Of a stretch of DNA of 64,000 nt, positions 55,163 through 64,000 are shown one piece after another. The notes beneath the pieces are model-generated. The model was not told the origin of the DNA. It ran no database searches and saw only the letters and a program-made list of their open reading frames with translations. Position 1 is the first letter of the stretch. Each line of letters starts with the position of its first letter. This DNA is from Mangrovimicrobium sediminis (GTDB taxonomy: Bacteria > Pseudomonadota > Gammaproteobacteria > Pseudomonadales > Halieaceae): NCBI RefSeq assembly GCF_004745945.1, contig NZ_SRLE01000012.1, positions 186,001 to 250,000 on the forward strand. The letters are read 5' to 3'. The position numbers and the translations under genes were made by a program.

Positions 55163-57118
55163 GTGATACCCCCCCGTGTGGAGCGCCTGGTGGTCCACCA
55201 GATCGATTTGGCGCGACCTGCCCCCGGTGGAATCGACACCTGTATCAGAGGGCTTATATCCCATGCGCCTGAGGGCGTGACCTTCGCGGTGGTCGGGGTA
55301 GATTCGGGGGCTGACCTGCCCGAACGGGAGCTTGGTGTCTGGGAGAGGTACGAGTTGGGCGGGCGTTCTGCCTGGTTTTTGCCCGTCACCCGGCTCGACG
55401 CAGGTGACCAGAATCGGCGAGTGCCGCACTCCTTGAGGCTCGCCATGGGCCTGCTCCGCTACCAGGCCAGATTACCCGATTTCTCCGTACTGCAGGCGCA
55501 CCGTGCAGACGTCGCTGCGGCCTCGTCGTTGCTACTGCGCCGGCCCCTTGCCTATATGGTCCATACCCAGGAGACCGGCCTGACGCATGGGAAGTCAGAC
55601 TCATTTTGGCGCAACGCTGCCGGTGTCCACGCCTGGATTGAAAACTGGCTGATACGCCGAGCCCAGTCGACCACGGTGTTCAACCCCGATTTCGCCGAGA
55701 CTGCGGCCAGGATAAGTCCCACCGCGCGGTTCTCCCCCACCTGGTTCGAGCCTTCACTCGAGGCCTTCCGCCCGGTAGCCGCGTACCCTCATCGCGTGCT
55801 CTGGGTGGGTCGGGTGGAAGAACCCAAGGACCCGCATCTTGCGGTGGATGTATTGGCTAAATTGGCTGAGCTAGAGCCAGACACGCCCTGGAGTCTGCGG
55901 ATTGTCGGCGCGGGAACCCTGCTGCCAGAAGTGCAGGACGCCGTGCGGAGACTCGACCCAACCGTCGCTTCACGCATTGAACTCCTCGGTCGCCTGGCGC
56001 CGGCGGAGGTCGCAGCCGAAATGTCCCAGGCCGGGGCTTTCCTCATGACCTCCCACCCTGGCTATGAGGGCTTCCCCCGAGTCCTCCTGGAGGCGATGTC
56101 GGCTGGATTGCCGGCCGTCGTCACCCAGGGTTCAGACACTGGTGGTGTGATCAGGGTTGGTGAAACAGGGCAGGTATGCGGTCGTGACCCCGAGGAAATG
56201 GCGCGTGCAATTATCCAGTGTGCCATGTTTGACCGGAGCGCTGTACGCGCGAGTGTCGACGAGTATCCCGCGCCCAAGGTGGTCGCCAGGATTCTGGAAC
56301 CCCGATTCGCTGAACCCGGCACCAAAAGCGAGCCAGCCCTGCAGCCAATCATGCGCGTCGATGATGATGGACGTGCCCAACTTTGTGGCGCGCCGCTATT
56401 CCAGGGAGGGCGAGAGGCTCTCCGGAACAAGCTTGCCGACCTGATCGCATCCAGGCAGGTGCATACTGTAATCACCCCGAACGTGGACCAACTTCTCCTG
56501 CTACCCGAGAATCCGGCATTGGCGGCTGCCTACCAGGCTGCAAGCCTGCGCATAACAGACGGTTCCCCGCTCGCATGGCTGGGCAGGACGCTGGGTGCCA
56601 GGGATTTACATCGGCTTACCGGCGCCGACTTGCTTGTCGATGCCGCGAAGTGGGCCCCGGACCTGGGTTGGCGGATTGTGGTTACGGGTGGGGCGCCAGG
56701 TGTCGCTGACGAGGCGGTGCGACAGATGCAGGTGCGCTTCGGAACCGATGCGCACGCGGTCGATTTTCCCATGCTTGATGACATAAGCGATCCTCGTGCG
56801 AGATCGGTAATCTCCAGAATTTCGGAGCTGGAACCCAGCCTGGTGTTCGTGTGTCTGGGTTCCCCGAAACAGGATGTATGGGCCGATTTCTGGCGCGAGG
56901 AACTGCCGCCCGCTGTCTATATCGGTGCTGGAGCAGCCGTCGATTTCGTGGCGGGAACAAAGCGCCGCGCTCCGGCTTTTGTACAGCGCATCGGGATGGA
57001 GTGGGTATTTCGACTGGTCCAGGAGCCCAGACGGCTTGTGCACCGGTACCTGGTGCGGGGGCCCCGGTTCCTCGGTGTTGTATTCAGGTCGTTGCGCGGG
57101 GCCGGTCGCACAGATTGA
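55163..57118 (+). CDS. Fused glycosyltransferase: GT4 plus GT26 (WecG/TagA/CpsF)
   Basis: About 651 residues from GTG 55163 (GAGG four bases upstream); the frame is open from TTG 55070, so up to 31 more residues are possible. The N-terminal half is a GT-B/GT4 enzyme: HQIDLARPAPGGIDTCIRG, RVLWVGRVEEPKDPHLAVDV and the E-x7-E motif GYEGFPRVLLEAMSAGLP. The C-terminal half, after about residue 400, is a WecG/TagA/CpsF (GT26) domain: ITPNVDQLLLLPENPALA, ITDGSPLAWLGRTLGA, LTGADLL, VFVCLGSPKQDVWA and GAAVDFVAGTKRRAP. Two successive sugar additions to the lipid-linked repeat unit are likely. Confidence 0.9.
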   Translation: MIPPRVERLVVHQIDLARPAPGGIDTCIRGLISHAPEGVTFAVVGVDSGADLPERELGVWERYELGGRSAWFLPVTRLDAGDQNRRVPHSLRLAMGLLRYQARLPDFSVLQAHRADVAAASSLLLRRPLAYMVHTQETGLTHGKSDSFWRNAAGVHAWIENWLIRRAQSTTVFNPDFAETAARISPTARFSPTWFEPSLEAFRPVAAYPHRVLWVGRVEEPKDPHLAVDVLAKLAELEPDTPWSLRIVGAGTLLPEVQDAVRRLDPTVASRIELLGRLAPAEVAAEMSQAGAFLMTSHPGYEGFPRVLLEAMSAGLPAVVTQGSDTGGVIRVGETGQVCGRDPEEMARAIIQCAMFDRSAVRASVDEYPAPKVVARILEPRFAEPGTKSEPALQPIMRVDDDGRAQLCGAPLFQGGREALRNKLADLIASRQVHTVITPNVDQLLLLPENPALAAAYQAASLRITDGSPLAWLGRTLGARDLHRLTGADLLVDAAKWAPDLGWRIVVTGGAPGVADEAVRQMQVRFGTDAHAVDFPMLDDISDPRARSVISRISELEPSLVFVCLGSPKQDVWADFWREELPPAVYIGAGAAVDFVAGTKRRAPAFVQRIGMEWVFRLVQEPRRLVHRYLVRGPRFLGVVFRSLRGAGRTD

Positions 57119-57239
57119 CGCAGTGTCCAGCCTGCCCGGGGAATGCAGTCTTCTTCAGCCTTGCGATGAACGCGAACCGTGGCCCGCTTGCGGATCAGCG
57201 ATGTGTGGGTAGTACTACAGGATAGGAGCACTTTGCGGT

Positions 57240-58082
57240 ATGGCTGATGAGGTCAGTGTCGTCATCCCGACCCATGATCGTGATCGGCAACTGGTCGAGG
57301 CGCTGGAGTCTGTCTTCTCGCAGACTCTCCCTCCCGTGAAGGTGATCGTGAGCGATGATCGTGGGGCCAGTGCAACGCGAGATGCGGTCAATGCGTTCTC
57401 TGCTCGAACCAGTCAGGTCGTTCAATACGTAGATTCTTCAGGCCCCCTGGCTGGTACCGCGGGCGCTTCGCGTAATTCCGGCGCTACTTGTGTTACAACG
57501 CCATTGATTGCGTTTCTCGACGATGACGATTTGTGGCATCCCGAATTTCTCTCGAGTACTACCGCAGCGTTAACGAATGCCGGAGCAGACTTTGCCGTGG
57601 CCTGGAACAAGGCGGATGATGCAGAGTTTACAATGACCAGAATGCGCGAGGGCCTTTCAGCGCAAAACGTGGTGGCCCGTAACCCCGGGTTCGTCGGCTC
57701 CAACTTCCTGATGAAAACCGAGGCGTTTAACGCGCTCGGCGGTTTTGATCCGGAGCTGCCCGTTTCCAATGACAAGGATTTGCTGGTGCGGGCTCTCGCA
57801 GCCGGTCTGAGCTATGTCGTCGTTGAGAAATACCTGGTCATCAACCGCATACACGAAAGCGAGCAGCTGACCGACAAGACCATTCGGCGGGAAAACGGAA
57901 TTCGTAAATATATTTCCAAACACCGTGCGTTGCTCTCGCGACGCGACAACTGGTTTTTGCAGGCGCAACTCGCGAGTGTCAGGCGAGTAACCGCGCCTAG
58001 CAAGATGTCCCGATTCCTCAGTGGAGTGACGGTTGCGGTTACCCGGACCCTGTATTGGATTACCTCGCCTGGCAGTGAATGA
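57240..58082 (+). CDS. GT2 glycosyltransferase
   Basis: Protein of 280 residues with the GT-A fold: EVSVVIPTHDRDRQLVEALES at the N-terminus, VKVIVSDDRG, and the metal-binding D-x-D as IAFLDDDDLWHPEF, then FDPELPVSNDKDLLVRALA. Adds a sugar from a nucleotide donor to the growing repeat unit at the cytoplasmic face. The C-terminal 60 residues are basic and partly hydrophobic and may touch the membrane. It lies 121 bases after the fusion gene. Confidence 0.92.
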   Translation: MADEVSVVIPTHDRDRQLVEALESVFSQTLPPVKVIVSDDRGASATRDAVNAFSARTSQVVQYVDSSGPLAGTAGASRNSGATCVTTPLIAFLDDDDLWHPEFLSSTTAALTNAGADFAVAWNKADDAEFTMTRMREGLSAQNVVARNPGFVGSNFLMKTEAFNALGGFDPELPVSNDKDLLVRALAAGLSYVVVEKYLVINRIHESEQLTDKTIRRENGIRKYISKHRALLSRRDNWFLQAQLASVRRVTAPSKMSRFLSGVTVAVTRTLYWITSPGSE

Positions 58083-58158
58083 GATGAACCACCTGCATTG
58101 TGAATTTCACGTTTCGGGACAATTTTTGGGATGTCAGCAACACCTGGGGTAAGCGCGC

Positions 58159-59088
58159 GTGGCTAATTCAAGTACGCTCGGTGAACGCCTACGAAGATCG
58201 GCCTACACGACCCGCTATGCCTGGTGGACACAGATACCAGGGCTCTCGGGTGTAGTAGCCCGCCACCACGCGCCAGGTACTCGGCCCGTTCTGCTGTTAT
58301 CCCTCCCGCGAAGTGGGTCCAGCTGGGTGGGAAAGGTGCTCGGTGCCGCGGAGAATGCGGCCTACCTGAGAGAACCGGTCACTCAAGGCCTGAAGGAAGA
58401 AATGAGTGGCGGAATAGTGCGCAATATTCTAGGTGATACGCTCGGGGAGCACTACCGATCCGCCGCACTTCGTGCACTTCGAGGCATACCGAAGTTTTCG
58501 AGAAATATCGCCACAAGCCCCGAGCAATGGGGGCTTCTGGGGCGATCCAGTCGCATTGTCGTAATCAAGGAAGTAAATCCGCTAGCACTACCAGTCTACA
58601 TAGAGGCTGCGAGGCCTTACGTCATACTCCTGCTCCGCCACCCTGCGGCCGTCGCCTTGAGCCACCAGAAGTTGGGATGGCTTGGAAATCCGGATACAGT
58701 CGCCGGCTCGCCGAGTGACGGAGATGTCTGGTTACGCAATGGGTGGCGACAGGCGGAAGTGATCGCGAGTGCACTGCGTACGCTCGCCACCTATGAAGGC
58801 CACTGTGTCATTCGCTATGAGGATATGTGTCTTGCGCCTGAGAAGGAGTTCGAGAGAGTTGCGCGAGAAACGGGTCTGCAGTTTGGCCCCGATCTTGAAG
58901 GCGAGATCAGTCGTACGACAAGTGGAACCGTGGACAATGGGGCGTACAGCGTGCAACGGGATTCCAGACGTATGGCCTGGCGTTGGCGGGAGGAGATTGA
59001 CCCGGGTGCCCTGAGGAACCTTCGCGAAGGGTACCGCCGTGTCCCCACCGGATATTACGATGGGGACGATGAATGGCTGAGCCTTTAG
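58159..59088 (+). CDS. Sulfotransferase
   Basis: Cytoplasmic PAPS-dependent sulfotransferase of 309 residues. The phosphosulfate loop is LLLSLPRSGSSWVGKVLGAA (about residues 48-66), and YVILLLRHPAAVALSHQKLG carries the R-x6-S element binding the 3' phosphate. A late IRYEDMCLAPEKEFERVAR follows, common to carbohydrate sulfotransferases. GTG 58159 lacks a strong ribosome site. It sits among glycosyltransferases, so a sugar residue of the exopolysaccharide is the probable acceptor. Confidence 0.88.
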   Translation: MANSSTLGERLRRSAYTTRYAWWTQIPGLSGVVARHHAPGTRPVLLLSLPRSGSSWVGKVLGAAENAAYLREPVTQGLKEEMSGGIVRNILGDTLGEHYRSAALRALRGIPKFSRNIATSPEQWGLLGRSSRIVVIKEVNPLALPVYIEAARPYVILLLRHPAAVALSHQKLGWLGNPDTVAGSPSDGDVWLRNGWRQAEVIASALRTLATYEGHCVIRYEDMCLAPEKEFERVARETGLQFGPDLEGEISRTTSGTVDNGAYSVQRDSRRMAWRWREEIDPGALRNLREGYRRVPTGYYDGDDEWLSL

Positions 59089-59243
59089 TGCCAGCCTTGC
59101 AGCGGGGCTCTGGTGTGCTCCTCCGAACACAAATTTTGAACATCGAACCGGTCTGCCTCTGACCAGTTCGCGCCATCCAGACAGGCTTTTCGTCTGTAGA
59201 TGGCATAACATCAAGCAAATTTGGCAAGCGTAGCGCAGGATTC

Positions 59244-60164
59244 ATGAGTCCAGCCGAGAAACTGATTACAGTAGTCATTCCGCTGTACAACAAGCGAGAA
59301 ACCATCCGCCGAGCGATCTCTTCGGTGCTCGCCCAATCTGAGCCGCGCTTTGAATTGGTCGTTGTAGATGATGGGAGTACTGACGACTCGGCGGAAATTG
59401 TCGCCGAGTTTCAGGATCCCCGCCTGCGCCTGGTTCGACAGGAGAACGCAGGTCCTGGCGCTGCCAGGAATACCGGTGCGCGGCTCGGTGAATGTTCCTA
59501 CCTGGCGTTTCTGGATGCTGACGATGAATGGGAGCCAGGATTCCTGAGTACCGCGCTTTCGCGATTGGAAGAATTTCCACAGGCGATTGCCTACGTTTGC
59601 GGGTACGATGCGGGCGAGTTTCGTCTGAACAGACCGAACAAGATTCTGGCCCTGGGCATTTCAGGATGCCTGAATATTGCCGCGGATACAGATGGAAAGA
59701 CGCTGAAAAAATACGTGGATGCAATGCATTCGAGTTGCACCATGGTACGGCGTGACGATTTCTTTCGGGTTGGTGGCTACTATGCCAAGAACAGCTGCAG
59801 ATATGGCGAAGACAGCTACCTCTGGCTGTCAATTCTGCTATCTGGGCCTGTATTTTGGGACCCAGAAGAGTTGACCAGGTTTCATGTCGAAGACTCGAGT
59901 CTGGGTTTCGCGACCACAAGGCGAACACAGGCTCGGCCAATTTCGATAGAGGGACTGGACATTGGAAGCCTTATCGAACCTGAAATGCTACCCGCGCTGA
60001 AACGAGTGGTACTAGAGTATACAAACATGGACCTGGGAATACTTCGTCGCTCCGGCGCATTCCCACAGGCCGTGGAACTCCGCGCAATACATGGATTGAA
60101 TGACCCAGGTTCTCTACTGAAAGACGGATATTGGCGTTTGAGGTACTTGTTGCGCCTTTGCTAG
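59244..60164 (+). CDS. GT2 glycosyltransferase
   Basis: Protein of 306 residues: KLITVVIPLYNKRETIRRAI, ELVVVDDGSTDDSAEIVAEF, GPGAARNTGA and the D-x-D region YLAFLDADDEWEPGF. CRYGEDSYLWLSIL gives the acid-base part (E-D). It resembles the previous GT2 in fold but not closely in sequence, so the two probably add different sugars. 155 bases separate it from the sulfotransferase gene, without a clear promoter or terminator. Confidence 0.93.
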   Translation: MSPAEKLITVVIPLYNKRETIRRAISSVLAQSEPRFELVVVDDGSTDDSAEIVAEFQDPRLRLVRQENAGPGAARNTGARLGECSYLAFLDADDEWEPGFLSTALSRLEEFPQAIAYVCGYDAGEFRLNRPNKILALGISGCLNIAADTDGKTLKKYVDAMHSSCTMVRRDDFFRVGGYYAKNSCRYGEDSYLWLSILLSGPVFWDPEELTRFHVEDSSLGFATTRRTQARPISIEGLDIGSLIEPEMLPALKRVVLEYTNMDLGILRRSGAFPQAVELRAIHGLNDPGSLLKDGYWRLRYLLRLC

Positions 60165-60173
60165 GGGCGGGCG

Positions 60174-60911
60174 TTAGCGTGCGGGGCGTAAATATATCCA
60201 GATAAAGCTTCGAACTTTGCCCAATATTTCGAACAGAAGCCTGTCGCGCGATTTAATTTCGCATTCCCCCCATTCTGAAGGAAATTGATAGCCCCATTTC
60301 TCCATGAAGGGACCAAACACCTGTCGCGCACGCCGCCGGGCTGCATCATCAAAATATGATTGCCAGTTCATGTCGCGTTTTGCTGTCTTGTTTGCGATTG
60401 GCAATGGCCTCACCTGATCTATCCCGAGCTGCGATAGAACTGTCGAAAAGTCATCCTGGATGGATTCGAATCGTATTACGTAGTCGAACTTTTCGTGATC
60501 AAGTCGGCTCCAGTTGTCGTATGGGAGCTTGTAGAACCTCATGAAATAATCGGCAAAGCTATCGCCATGCTTTTGAATATAACGAAACCGGGTAAGGTCG
60601 GCGTGTTTGTCCAGTCGGCCGTAGATTCCACGGCGAACACCGAGCTTCTTGGGGTCGGTGAATCGTCCTCGGTGATCCGTCCTGTATTTTTCGTAATGAC
60701 TTACTGCGCGGTCCAGGGGATTTCTCAGACCAGAAAAGACATAGTAATTTTTCTGCTCCGGAGTCGCGTGCTTCAGAAAATCACGATATGTCGCGTGTTT
60801 TCCCAGCAGCTTTTTACCGCCGTACAGTTCGCACAACTCGCTACTGATCGCAGTCGTGCCGCTCAGGGGCAACTCGATAAAGACGTACCTGTGGCGGTCA
60901 CTGACGATCAT
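60174..60911 (-). CDS. Sulfotransferase family protein
   Basis: Protein of 245 residues from ATG 60911; TTG 60935 is an alternative start. The N-terminal loop reads YVFIELPLSGTTAISSELCE, where a Leu-Ser pair takes the place of the usual K-T/R-T (PKTGGT). Then YYVFSGLRNPLDRAVSHYEKY gives the 3' phosphate motif (R-N-P-x-D-R). This is the Sulfotransfer_2-type fold. Loss of Lys in the PSB loop might weaken activity. The gene runs opposite to its neighbours and converges on the GT2 gene. Confidence 0.78.
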   Translation of the reverse strand: MIVSDRHRYVFIELPLSGTTAISSELCELYGGKKLLGKHATYRDFLKHATPEQKNYYVFSGLRNPLDRAVSHYEKYRTDHRGRFTDPKKLGVRRGIYGRLDKHADLTRFRYIQKHGDSFADYFMRFYKLPYDNWSRLDHEKFDYVIRFESIQDDFSTVLSQLGIDQVRPLPIANKTAKRDMNWQSYFDDAARRRARQVFGPFMEKWGYQFPSEWGECEIKSRDRLLFEILGKVRSFIWIYLRPAR

Positions 60912-60935
60912 TTTCGCTAGTACTCTTTTTGACAA

Positions 60936-61618
60936 GAACGTAAAAACTGCGGACTTCGAGTATTGCGGATCTGAAGAAAATGGTAGCCAAATTCAGTATA
61001 GACCATTCCTGGATATTGCCGAGCAGCGGAAATCTCCAAGGTATTTCCGTAGCCGCAGAACCTTGCCGGCGTGGCCAACGGTCCTTCGCGATCTCAAATC
61101 ATGTCTGAACAGGGAATTAGGCCTGCGGCTGTATGAGGGCGGGCGGAAACGCAGGCGGGGCGGGCGATTGCTGCTCCTCGCAGTGCTCAGGTTCCTGGCT
61201 CCTGCCTTTTCTATGGGCCGGGGGGAACAAAATTCGATGGGGAATCTTTGTGCATATAGACACTTGTTGATATAGCTCATTACACTACTAGAAGCGTGGG
61301 AGCCGATGCTCGGTTGTGCGACGCCCTTGAAGGGCATTGCAGCCGGGCATGACGATTCACTTGACCCGGGTTTGAGAATGCTGTCCTTGATATTGATCGG
61401 ACGTCGGCGAGGCGGGTGTGATTGGCAACGCCTGCTAAAATGATACTTCGTGGATTTATTGAAGGGCTGTATGAGTGACTGGGATGGACGAGGCAACGCC
61501 AATTGAATAGACGTAAGAGCTCCTTGGCACCCGATTTAAACCATCCCGTTCGGGTAGGCGGCTTGCCGTCGACGACTGCCGCCGTGCAAGTGGAGTTTCG
61601 CTCGCTGAGTAGTGTCGC
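60936..61618. other. Long intergenic stretch without a recognisable gene
   Basis: Of 683 bp, no frame gives a protein I can recognise. An open frame on + (ending 61275) and one on - (60993-61502) have odd, Arg/Pro/Ser-rich content and no ribosome site. The stretch could be the remains of a lost gene or regulatory DNA for the polymerase gene that follows. Confidence 0.5.
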
Positions 61619-62956
61619 ATGAGTGATGCGTCAGCCTACGCAGTGTTCCTGCTCCCGTTGGCTGCGGTGGGTTTCGTTCTTTTTCTTGCCAGCTTTCGCA
61701 ATGCACTGTGGTTCCTTACCTTCCACCTGGTGGTTCGGTCGCTGATAGACAGTGCTTCGCAGTACACATACTTGCCTGTCATCGGGCCGCTGTCGATTGC
61801 GGCAACGTACTCGGTGATCTACATCTGCTTGATCTTCGTTTTCCTGGTCTCCAAGCGCAAAAGGATATTCTCTCCGCTGCTGGTTCCGCTGGCGGCCTAC
61901 CTTGTCGTGCTGCTCCTGAGTACCATATTCAGCGGACGTTGGACGGATCTCATCGAGGTATCGATCAAGTGGGTCTATTTTTACCTCGTCTTTCTTCTCG
62001 CCTGGAGCATTGCCGATAGCTACCCGATGCGGAAGATCGCCTGGGCACTGACGATAGGCGCGAGCTACCCGATCGCCAATCAACTCTTGATGTCCGTAGT
62101 CCGTGGTCCAAAATGCATCGAAGGGCAGGCGATTTGTAGCTATGTCGGGAGCTTCTACCACGAAAGTGAATTGGCGGCATGGATACTGATTTTTATCCTG
62201 GGTACGATGCTGGGCTTCAGATCCAATTCGAAACCTCGGGTAAAGTACTTTTTCCTGGCGGCTATCCTGGTAGGTGTTCTGTCTCTGCTTCTAAACGGGT
62301 ATCGCACGGCAATCCTCGCCTTCGTCGTGCTGCTGATCTATCTGTATGTCGTCTACTTGCGGAAGCTATCGGTTCCTGTTGCTATTTTTGTCGGGTTTGC
62401 GTTTGCGTGGTTCGGAGTCGCCGGTTTTATCTATGCATATGATTCACTTGGCGCTTATATCGGCGACTTTGTCACAGTCTTCTCAAATCCAGGCCATTAC
62501 CTGACGATTAGCGGAGAGCCGGACAACAAGGAAGTATTTTCCGGGCGCCTCTACCTGTTCAGTCTGACCCTGTACCAGTATGTAAACGGGGGGCCAGTGG
62601 AGTATTTGCTTGGCATTGGACCGAACGGAGTGCAGGCAGAAATAGGGGTGTACGCTCACAATGAATTTGTATCCGCGTTGGTGGAGTCCGGAATATTGGG
62701 CTTTCTCGTTTTTGCGTGGCTTTTGTTGGTTTGCTGGAAGGTCGTAGCAGCGTCGAATGACAGGCTTTTGCTCGGTGTATACCTTTGTGTTCTCGTAATG
62801 GCAATGGCGACCATGCCCTTGCACAATATTAGGTCAATGGTTTTGCTGGCCGTCACGTTCGGGATCGCATACGGACAGTATGCAAAACAGCGAGTTTCTG
62901 TTCCTGGGCGGCGTACGAAGAAAATCGTAGGGAATGTTGGCCCTATGCGGGCATGA
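61619..62956 (+). CDS. O-antigen ligase/polymerase-type membrane protein (Wzy-like)
   Basis: Polytopic inner-membrane protein of 445 residues with about 10-12 TMs, beginning VFLLPLAAVGFVLFLASF. The large loop between late TMs contains SGRLYLFSLTLYQYVNGGP and YAHNEFVSALVESGILGFLV; the H-N-x-F/Y plus E-x-G pattern is the Wzy_C/O-antigen ligase signature. It probably polymerises repeat units in the periplasm. No Wzx flippase is seen in the window. ATG 61619 has no strong ribosome site. Confidence 0.87.
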   Translation: MSDASAYAVFLLPLAAVGFVLFLASFRNALWFLTFHLVVRSLIDSASQYTYLPVIGPLSIAATYSVIYICLIFVFLVSKRKRIFSPLLVPLAAYLVVLLLSTIFSGRWTDLIEVSIKWVYFYLVFLLAWSIADSYPMRKIAWALTIGASYPIANQLLMSVVRGPKCIEGQAICSYVGSFYHESELAAWILIFILGTMLGFRSNSKPRVKYFFLAAILVGVLSLLLNGYRTAILAFVVLLIYLYVVYLRKLSVPVAIFVGFAFAWFGVAGFIYAYDSLGAYIGDFVTVFSNPGHYLTISGEPDNKEVFSGRLYLFSLTLYQYVNGGPVEYLLGIGPNGVQAEIGVYAHNEFVSALVESGILGFLVFAWLLLVCWKVVAASNDRLLLGVYLCVLVMAMATMPLHNIRSMVLLAVTFGIAYGQYAKQRVSVPGRRTKKIVGNVGPMRA

Positions 62957-63068
62957 TTACAGCAACTGCAGACGCATTTATCGGTTCCTTCCGGAGTGCT
63001 CGTTCTTGAAACTGAGTGTCGCTCGAAGTGAGAGCATTCAACTTGAATCTCGAATGCGTGGATAAGCT

Positions 63069-63875
63069 ATGAGTCTCATGAAGTACATCAGAAGGCTAGG
63101 TACGCTATTGAGGCAGCGCGTCCATGGTGTCGTGAAGGGACACAGGATCGCGTTTATTCACATTCCCAAGACGGGTGGTTCATCGATCGGGGTGGCGATA
63201 GCTGACTCTTTCGGTGTGTTAGCGAGAGTGCTACCGAACAGGATGGTCTATGTGAATGCCGGGGCTAGCATGGATGCCGCGCGGTTAGGTGGCGACGAAC
63301 TGGTAGGGTACAGAGAGGCTGTCGTTCGCTATTTTATGCAATTGAGGCAGGTGCGCTATATCGGTGGGCACATTCCGTTCAGTCCCGCTGCCAAAGCGGA
63401 ACCAGGTTGTGATTGGGATTTTGTTGCTGTATTCCGTCACCCGGTAAAGAGATGGATATCAGCGTACTACTACGACAGATTCAAAGAATCTGACCATGCA
63501 AAGATCGATCAGGATATTGCTTCATTTCTCTCTACCGACCGCGGTAGAAATTGGGGTTGCATGTACGTCTCGCTGTTGTGTGGAAAGTCCATTGAGCGCG
63601 ATGTTGTCGATCAGAGAATTCTTGATGAGGCCATCAAAAATCTTGGGCAATTTGGTGTTGTCGGTGTGCTCGAGCATATGGATAGATTTGCAGCGGACTA
63701 TCAAGAACGCTTTGGTGTGAAGCTAAATATCGGAGTGACCAATCAAAATCCGGTCAAGTCCTATGAAGAGCGCGAAGAAATCACACCAGAGCTTTTGGCG
63801 GAGATAGAAAGAGTCTGTGAACCGGACATGGCGGTATACCAGGCTGCCCTCCAGATTCGTAAGTCGTCAGCTTAG
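63069..63875 (+). CDS. Sulfotransferase family 2 protein
   Basis: Protein of 268 residues. The PSB loop is IAFIHIPKTGGSSIGVAIAD (about residues 28-46), with the I-P-K-T-G-G-S/T motif of Sulfotransfer_2, and DFVAVFRHPVKRWISAYYYD carries the 3' phosphate-binding R-x-P-x-x-R. GHIPFS and a late VVGVLEHMDRFAADY are also family-like. Together with three others in the region it suggests a sulfated polymer. The ATG is preceded by a purine-rich AAG sequence only. Confidence 0.88.
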   Translation: MSLMKYIRRLGTLLRQRVHGVVKGHRIAFIHIPKTGGSSIGVAIADSFGVLARVLPNRMVYVNAGASMDAARLGGDELVGYREAVVRYFMQLRQVRYIGGHIPFSPAAKAEPGCDWDFVAVFRHPVKRWISAYYYDRFKESDHAKIDQDIASFLSTDRGRNWGCMYVSLLCGKSIERDVVDQRILDEAIKNLGQFGVVGVLEHMDRFAADYQERFGVKLNIGVTNQNPVKSYEEREEITPELLAEIERVCEPDMAVYQAALQIRKSSA

Positions 63876-63883
63876 AAATTGCA

Positions 63884-64000
63884 ATGAAGTATCTGGATGT
63901 TCAAGAAATAGAGTCCGATGTGGCTACAACTCAAAGCTCAGGGAACCGTCCGATTCACAGTAGTTTCCATGCAATCGAAAAAAAGCGGCGCTCACCGGCG
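63884..64000 (+). CDS. Start of an unknown gene, cut by the right edge
   Basis: An open frame from ATG 63884 runs 39 codons to the edge. It begins KYLDVQEIESDVATTQSSG and becomes basic (EKKRRSP). It starts eight bases after the sulfotransferase stop, so it is probably the next gene in the operon. The fragment is too short to assign. Confidence 0.4.
   Translation, partial: MKYLDVQEIESDVATTQSSGNRPIHSSFHAIEKKRRSPA

Noticed and set aside
60856-61502. Frames in the gap before the Wzy-like gene
   Set aside because: No family, poor composition and no ribosome site; kept only as a possible remnant.

Overview
The window is high-GC DNA from a Gram-negative gammaproteobacterium. LolA/LolD-like envelope proteins, a DUF3080 lipoprotein, cytochrome c5, a PrsK/PrsR pair and proteins ending in a VPxPA-type PEP-CTERM tail suggest a marine, Halieaceae-like lineage. 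That placement is inference from gene content; no rRNA gene is present. I recognise 53 protein genes, one possible small leader ORF and one gene cut by the right edge. No tRNA, rRNA, CRISPR array or intact insertion sequence was seen.

Left part (1-25.7 kb) is mostly housekeeping and envelope genes: a cytochrome P450 cut by the left edge, a VOC protein, an SDR, murA, a GH3 glycosidase, a lipid kinase and two lipoproteins. A tightly overlapped operon (9.2-14.4 kb) follows, encoding a LolA-like periplasmic protein, two FtsX-type permeases, a LolD-type ATPase and a beta-barrel. Then come a GST, cytochrome c5, a 600-bp highly palindromic non-coding element (15.7-16.3 kb), an RND efflux pair, an exported unknown, rep helicase and malonyl-CoA decarboxylase.

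Middle part (25-33.5 kb) is a carbon-uptake locus: a LuxR-type response regulator, a DcaP-like porin, DUF4212 plus an SSS symporter, a DUF294/CBS protein and an exonuclease. The 12-bp motif TAGACCAAAGTC, or a 10/12 variant, lies about 32 bp upstream of a -10-like hexamer in front of the porin, in front of DUF4212, and on the minus strand in front of a short predicted RNA with a strong terminator. This looks like a small regulon, probably controlled by the adjacent regulator.

Right part (33.5-64 kb) is a PEP-CTERM/exopolysaccharide region. It holds three short exported proteins with VPVPA-WLF-RRR tails (one behind a sigma-54 promoter, one behind a probable cyclic-di-GMP-I riboswitch), a serine hydrolase, UDP-glucose dehydrogenase, the kinase PrsK and its sigma-54 activator PrsR. 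A TPR-sulfotransferase/methyltransferase pair and a SlyD-like isomerase come next. Then follows the export core: Wza-like protein, beta-barrel, GumC/Wzz-like chain-length protein, CpsD-like ATPase and ExeA-like ATPase. After that come two secreted polysaccharide-related proteins, a GT4-GT26 fusion glycosyltransferase, two GT2 enzymes, three more sulfotransferases and an O-antigen-ligase/polymerase-type membrane protein. Together these suggest synthesis and export of a sulfated exopolysaccharide linked to PEP-CTERM surface proteins. No exosortase was found in the window. The right part is visibly richer in A+T than the left, as is common for polysaccharide loci.
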